Shown here: positions 61,401 to 64,000 of the stretch, piece by piece | How positions within the stretch are numbered: the first letter of the stretch is position 1 | Layout: each line of letters opens with the position of its first letter | NCBI GenBank assembly: GCA_000526575.1 | Contig: JAGI01000002.1 | Span: 248,001-312,000 of the forward strand | Direction: 5' to 3' | Source of the DNA: Clostridium sp. 12(A) | GTDB lineage: Bacteria > Bacillota > Clostridia > Lachnospirales > Lachnospiraceae | DNA length: 64,000 nucleotides | Made by a program: the position numbers and the translations under genes | The notes under the pieces: generated by a model | The model's input: only the letters and a program-made list of their open reading frames with translations | Told to the model about the DNA's origin: nothing | Database searches by the model: none

Positions 61401-63597
61401 TAGCGTCAAAAATATCGCCAGCTTTGGCTTTATTATAAGCTACAAGAGCACTAGTCGCTGAACCAATCGTATTAATTAGTGCTATTGCATTCTCAATGTC
61501 ACCACTCGTATCTAAGATTGTACCGTTTGCATTAGCTTTTTCCAACGCAAGACCAGCAAGTGCTACTTTTGCAATATCACTTTGAGTTGCTTCATCAATT
61601 AGCCCTGGTATTTCGCTTGCTGTAGCATTAGCAAGTGTGTCACTCATTTCTGCTGTATACGCCTTTTGTGCTGCTAACTGTTCTTGTGTGAAAGCAAGTC
61701 TAGATGCCACAACCTCTTCGGCGTTAGCAACACCCATATTTTTTAGCATTGAGGAAATTAAATTAGTGTTTTCTTCTGTATAATCGTTTAGTGCGAGTTT
61801 ACTATCAATCCATGCAGTAGTCAAATCATCAAAAGCTGATTGTGCACCCTTTATGTCCTTGGGAGAGTCAGATATCGTTTCGATAAAATTGGTATATGAT
61901 TCACCTAGTTCACCAAAGCTGTCCTTGAAATTTTTATCATCTAATAAGGCGAAGTCAAATGGATTCTTGCCCTTCATACTACTCATTATTTTATCCAAGG
62001 ACTCAAAACCTTCTGAAAGAGAATTTACATTTGATATTACTTCTTCTTTAGATATAGCTAAAGATTTTTGACCTGAGTCGCCAACATCACCTTGTACAAT
62101 ATTTAATTTTATTAATTGATCTATGACTTGATCAACTGATAAACCATACTTATCTGCGGCAGCTTTTAATTTATTAAATACATCATTATTTTCAGCATCA
62201 TCCATAGCTAGTATATCTTCTTTAGATTTTCCTCGTAAAGATCCTACTATGGTCATGAGATTATCTTTATTAGAATTAAGGTCGTCTGCAAAATCATATA
62301 TACCTGTGTCAGCCTGATTAAATACTTCATTCATAACACTGGCATATTTCTTCCAGTCGGAACTGGTTAAATCTATAGTATCTTTAACTTTATTAAGATC
62401 ATCTCTTGCAGATAAAATCTTCTTTTCATCTCCAGAAGCAATGGCATCATTATATTTTTTAACAGCGCTTGTAGCATCACTATACCCTACCGATAATTTG
62501 TCGCTCGTAGCTATTTGTGCCACCAATGCTTTATTATAAGTGTCTCCATAATCAGCAATTAAGTCTTTGGTTTGATTGAGAGACGAACTTGATATGCCAA
62601 GAACAGATTTTATGATAGGATCTTTTTCACCATATTTTTCTTTTAAGCTGTCAACGTAGGTCATAAAATCATTGATTGCCTTATTAGCTTCAGTGGGGTC
62701 AGCACTAAGTCTCAAAGAAAAGGTGCCAGTAGGTGCATATACATCGGGATTTTCTAAATTTAATTCATCCTTGTGTGATCTGGCATAGTCAAAGATTGCT
62801 TTTCCTGAACCGGAGAACATACCAATATCCTGAGCCACCATGTAGGTTTTCTTTTTAGTCATTTTCTTTTGAGCTTTATCAATTGTATCTACATTCTCAT
62901 TTAAATACTTTTGGGCAGCAATTTTATTTAGTTGCCTGATTGCCTCTGTTTGATCTTTATATGCATCTGTCACAAGATTAAGCCGACCATATTCGTCTCC
63001 ATATTTCTCATTGAGTTCTTGCTGAAGGGAGAGGAGATCACTCTTTATTTTATGTTGTTCTTCTTCTGACGTATTGGCATTTGTTAATTCATCATGTAAT
63101 TTTGAATATCTATTTGCATAATCATCTATAGAACTTGAAACTTCGCCATATGCTTGCGCTGCTTCGGCAGTTGCTTGTCGAGCTTCTTCAACAGATTGTT
63201 TATACTTACTCCATATACCAATACCAGCAGTTACGGCCATTCCAATTAGAAGTAACGGGTTTGCCATCATTGTAGCCCAGAGACCTTTTAATGCAGATGT
63301 AAAACCAGCGGTAGAGAAGCTTGCGCCCTTTTGAGCAGTAGACAATGATGATGTATTAATTGCAGCTTCAAGTTCTGCCTTACTTAAACCAGAAACTGTA
63401 GTTTTTACACCATTTGCATTTTTCTCGAATATTGTCCCAGATAGTATCAATTCTAACTGTGATTGTTTTAACTTTCCGCTAGACAATACGCATTTCTGCA
63501 TACTTAAATCCAATGAATTAAAATAACTCGCTATATTACTACCACTATTTAATTTGCCTAACACATTTGAAAGATTTCCGAGGTCTTTAAGTTGCAA
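58435..63597 (-). CDS. Phage tail tape-measure protein (1720 aa), possibly cut at its N-terminus
   Basis: The protein is very long and mostly helical, with one hydrophobic segment (about 107-128, LWATMMANPLLLIGMAVTAGIGIW) and coiled coils (about 895-1250 and 1285-1420). The C-terminus (ITTQEFKFGNINIQECNDTEG) is typical for tape measures. It sets tail length and is carried inside the tube. The only start is TTG 63597, with an in-frame stop next to it and no Shine-Dalgarno sequence, while the -35 box of a divergent promoter covers it. The 5' end may therefore be lost. Confidence 0.85.
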   Translation of the reverse strand: MQLKDLGNLSNVLGKLNSGSNIASYFNSLDLSMQKCVLSSGKLKQSQLELILSGTIFEKNANGVKTTVSGLSKAELEAAINTSSLSTAQKGASFSTAGFTSALKGLWATMMANPLLLIGMAVTAGIGIWSKYKQSVEEARQATAEAAQAYGEVSSSIDDYANRYSKLHDELTNANTSEEEQHKIKSDLLSLQQELNEKYGDEYGRLNLVTDAYKDQTEAIRQLNKIAAQKYLNENVDTIDKAQKKMTKKKTYMVAQDIGMFSGSGKAIFDYARSHKDELNLENPDVYAPTGTFSLRLSADPTEANKAINDFMTYVDSLKEKYGEKDPIIKSVLGISSSSLNQTKDLIADYGDTYNKALVAQIATSDKLSVGYSDATSAVKKYNDAIASGDEKKILSARDDLNKVKDTIDLTSSDWKKYASVMNEVFNQADTGIYDFADDLNSNKDNLMTIVGSLRGKSKEDILAMDDAENNDVFNKLKAAADKYGLSVDQVIDQLIKLNIVQGDVGDSGQKSLAISKEEVISNVNSLSEGFESLDKIMSSMKGKNPFDFALLDDKNFKDSFGELGESYTNFIETISDSPKDIKGAQSAFDDLTTAWIDSKLALNDYTEENTNLISSMLKNMGVANAEEVVASRLAFTQEQLAAQKAYTAEMSDTLANATASEIPGLIDEATQSDIAKVALAGLALEKANANGTILDTSGDIENAIALINTIGSATSALVAYNKAKAGDIFDANTQKANLDNLLSQRTGLGMSMAIDNQLNAYQEKMDKLKADADKQVQDAINTSRNYQGKGASANYAGANKSNKAGSGSDKKKKEDSQNEVDWIARKTKLMQDEYSKLEELANKDTVAYLGLTQEQFDKAKSIFDNGLGNTFEGLSELQSYADKAGLSLGELYTMIQSGAPGASKENALQGMLKMQTETLLPQYQQEVEAYSKAYADALKAIPSEYKDKIENGGIEIESLPSDLGKKVQTAIDANEKLKASQKQLADGETEHIKTIKDLHENRISAINTENEKLEQSNKIIKSQMELMEARGEIIDADFYKQQKNNNKGLISGNEQDIAEWESEMADLRAAKVSVKSKDYKELQAKVKAAKNEIQGLRIEQEEINQALEQMPIDNLNTIVSMYKDISSAIEKWGDVASATGGKLSADYYQTLISNGATTIDQYQDLASEIKNVMDEQEKGSTRWNELYGQLQSVNSEMSSMVQNLKKWNEELLKMPLDNINNYSSELQKVTDGLSGVKEEYDTVISAVTGAIKEQIDAINEQKDAVNEEYNAQKKALQDKLDLMNKQNKELQLQLKYEQALYNLQKANQQATEKVIRDGQVVYEQNADKLRDAQEAVQSAKFDMETDKIQTQIDELQETLDGLNDKYQDQIDSLQKISDKWSEISEKITQAQNEAKANDLLGVGWKDKVLSGKDVELFNNFSGMYANTAEQLRQYQEQINNTNNIYSLLEDYISSYKEGTLSYDQALTGINNLLAQMNQTMSAEGNLQNIYDYLGAMNGTAANAENVLSGIKQGLANTATELIDSFKQYNQNAGIISEYTSSWQQLTDNVASMLDVLEEVRDNLENASEDDDDDEDGAPFRKDSSGYVNSGPGVGGKAYKNGIENGLVGTSSTSDREAKMKLLGLKKMDQDEISAILHRNEAVFNPEQQDTLLKNLATAWKITPSKTDYSTFSPNRPNITTQEFKFGNINIQECNDTEGLANGILSGGLKRAIIQQSGIR

Positions 63598-63620
63598 TTA
63601 AATTAATTAGTAAGTATAAT
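63592..63620 (+). promoter_or_regulatory. SigmaA promoter for the zinc-ribbon gene
   Basis: TTGCAA (63592-63597), 17-base spacer, TATAAT (63615-63620), 36 bases before the start. The -35 box overlaps the apparent start of the tape-measure ORF. Confidence 0.65.
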
Positions 63621-63655
63621 ATATTCAATATAAAAAATTCTTGGAGGAGAAAAAT

Positions 63656-64000
63656 ATGGCGCTAATTGAATGTCCTGAATGTGGAAAGCAGGTTAGTGAT
63701 ACTGCAAACGCTTGTCCTAATTGTGGGTATGATATAAAGAGTTTTGTTGAGTATTGCCCACATTGTGAATTACTTGATAAAGAAAAGATACTAATGAGTT
63801 TTTCAAGAGATCAAAACGTATACACTTGCCCAAAGTGTAACAGAACAATGGGTGTTGCTTCTCCAGAAGCAGAAGCTAATTGGGCAGCACAGAGACAAAT
63901 GGAACAAAATCTTCCCAAATGTCCATATTGTAGTTCTACCAATTTGAAGAAAATTTCTGGTCTATCTAAAGCTGGTAGTGTAGCTTTGTGGGGTGTTTTT
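63656..64000 (+). CDS. Zinc-ribbon protein, cut by the window end
   Basis: The first 115 codons encode ECPECGKQVSDTANACPNCGYDI, then CPHC, CPKC and CPYC pairs, so at least two or three zinc ribbons. The visible end, LSKAGSVALWGVF, resembles small zinc-ribbon membrane-associated proteins common in Firmicutes and their phages. Start ATG 63656 follows TTGGAGGAG. It is divergent from the tape-measure gene. The role is unknown. Confidence 0.8.
   Translation, partial: MALIECPECGKQVSDTANACPNCGYDIKSFVEYCPHCELLDKEKILMSFSRDQNVYTCPKCNRTMGVASPEAEANWAAQRQMEQNLPKCPYCSSTNLKKISGLSKAGSVALWGVF

Larger units (their letters stand above)
44290..64000. mobile_element. Integrated phage-like element, left part
   Basis: From just inside pyrE to the end of the window the DNA changes: it is richer in AT, and carries phage tail genes on the minus strand with repair and regulatory genes on the plus strand. 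Evidence includes a 1720-aa tape-measure protein, a DUF5048 baseplate protein, a glycine-rich adhesin, a CD1375-like protein, a LexA-like repressor and arm-type repeats near the pyrE junction. The right end, integrase, head and lysis genes are not in the window, so whether it is intact cannot be judged. Confidence 0.85.

Overview
The window looks like a chromosomal segment of a spore-forming, anaerobic Clostridia member, most plausibly a Lachnospiraceae of the Lacrimispora / Clostridium saccharolyticum type. This is inferred from the spoIIA-sigF-spoVA block, the pyrF-pyrK-pyrD order, Rex and YkgJ-type proteins, and moderately AT-rich DNA with clear AGGAGG ribosome binding sites. It ends in an integrated phage-like element. 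No rRNA, tRNA, insertion sequence or CRISPR array was seen.

Region 1 (1-6350) is a sporulation block: the 3' end of folC, a 46-codon ORF, a membrane TPR protein, the spoIIAA-spoIIAB-sigF forespore sigma switch, a 53-aa membrane protein and spoVAA-AB-AC-AD-AEb (dipicolinate channel). A sigmaF/G-like promoter lies just after sigF. Region 2 (6350-15890) holds a class A penicillin-binding protein (minus strand), a YigZ protein, TypA/BipA, a tandem-OB SSB-like protein, a corrinoid adenosyltransferase and dapA-dapB, with a lysine riboswitch and terminator in front of dapA. Region 3 (15890-22615) is purine synthesis (purC, purF, purB, purA) with a LysR regulator inserted before purA. Region 4 (22615-24100) is decayed DNA: the 3' end of a LacI-type gene abuts a 5'-truncated, internally deleted NRAMP transporter gene. 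Region 5 (24100-44213) is mixed core genome: cell-wall-binding protein, DUF1304 protein, nitroreductases, ABC-F protein, rex, nnr, alr, a solitary MazF, a CorC-type transporter, YebC, a PocR-domain protein, two GNAT-type proteins, pepF, a small heat-shock protein under a CIRCE operator, a cysteine-cluster protein and pyrF-pyrK-pyrD.

Region 6 (about 44290 to the end) is an integrated phage-like element. pyrE is cut after about 13 codons, and short arm-type repeats follow, so pyrE appears to be the integration site. The left arm reads rightwards: a small coiled-coil protein, a LexA-like repressor lacking the catalytic lysine and scissile Ala-Gly, a Y-family polymerase, Ku and a LigD-type ATP ligase, with three SOS-box-like sites around lexA and the polymerase. 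Opposing them is a leftward tail operon (tape measure, baseplate and adhesin proteins, CD1375-like protein) ending in its own terminator, followed by a separately transcribed 443-aa gene of unknown function. No head, lysis or integrase gene is in the window.

The most interesting system is this prophage-borne DNA repair island: an SOS-like repressor, a translesion polymerase, Ku, a ligase and two unknown small proteins, inserted so as to interrupt pyrimidine synthesis.
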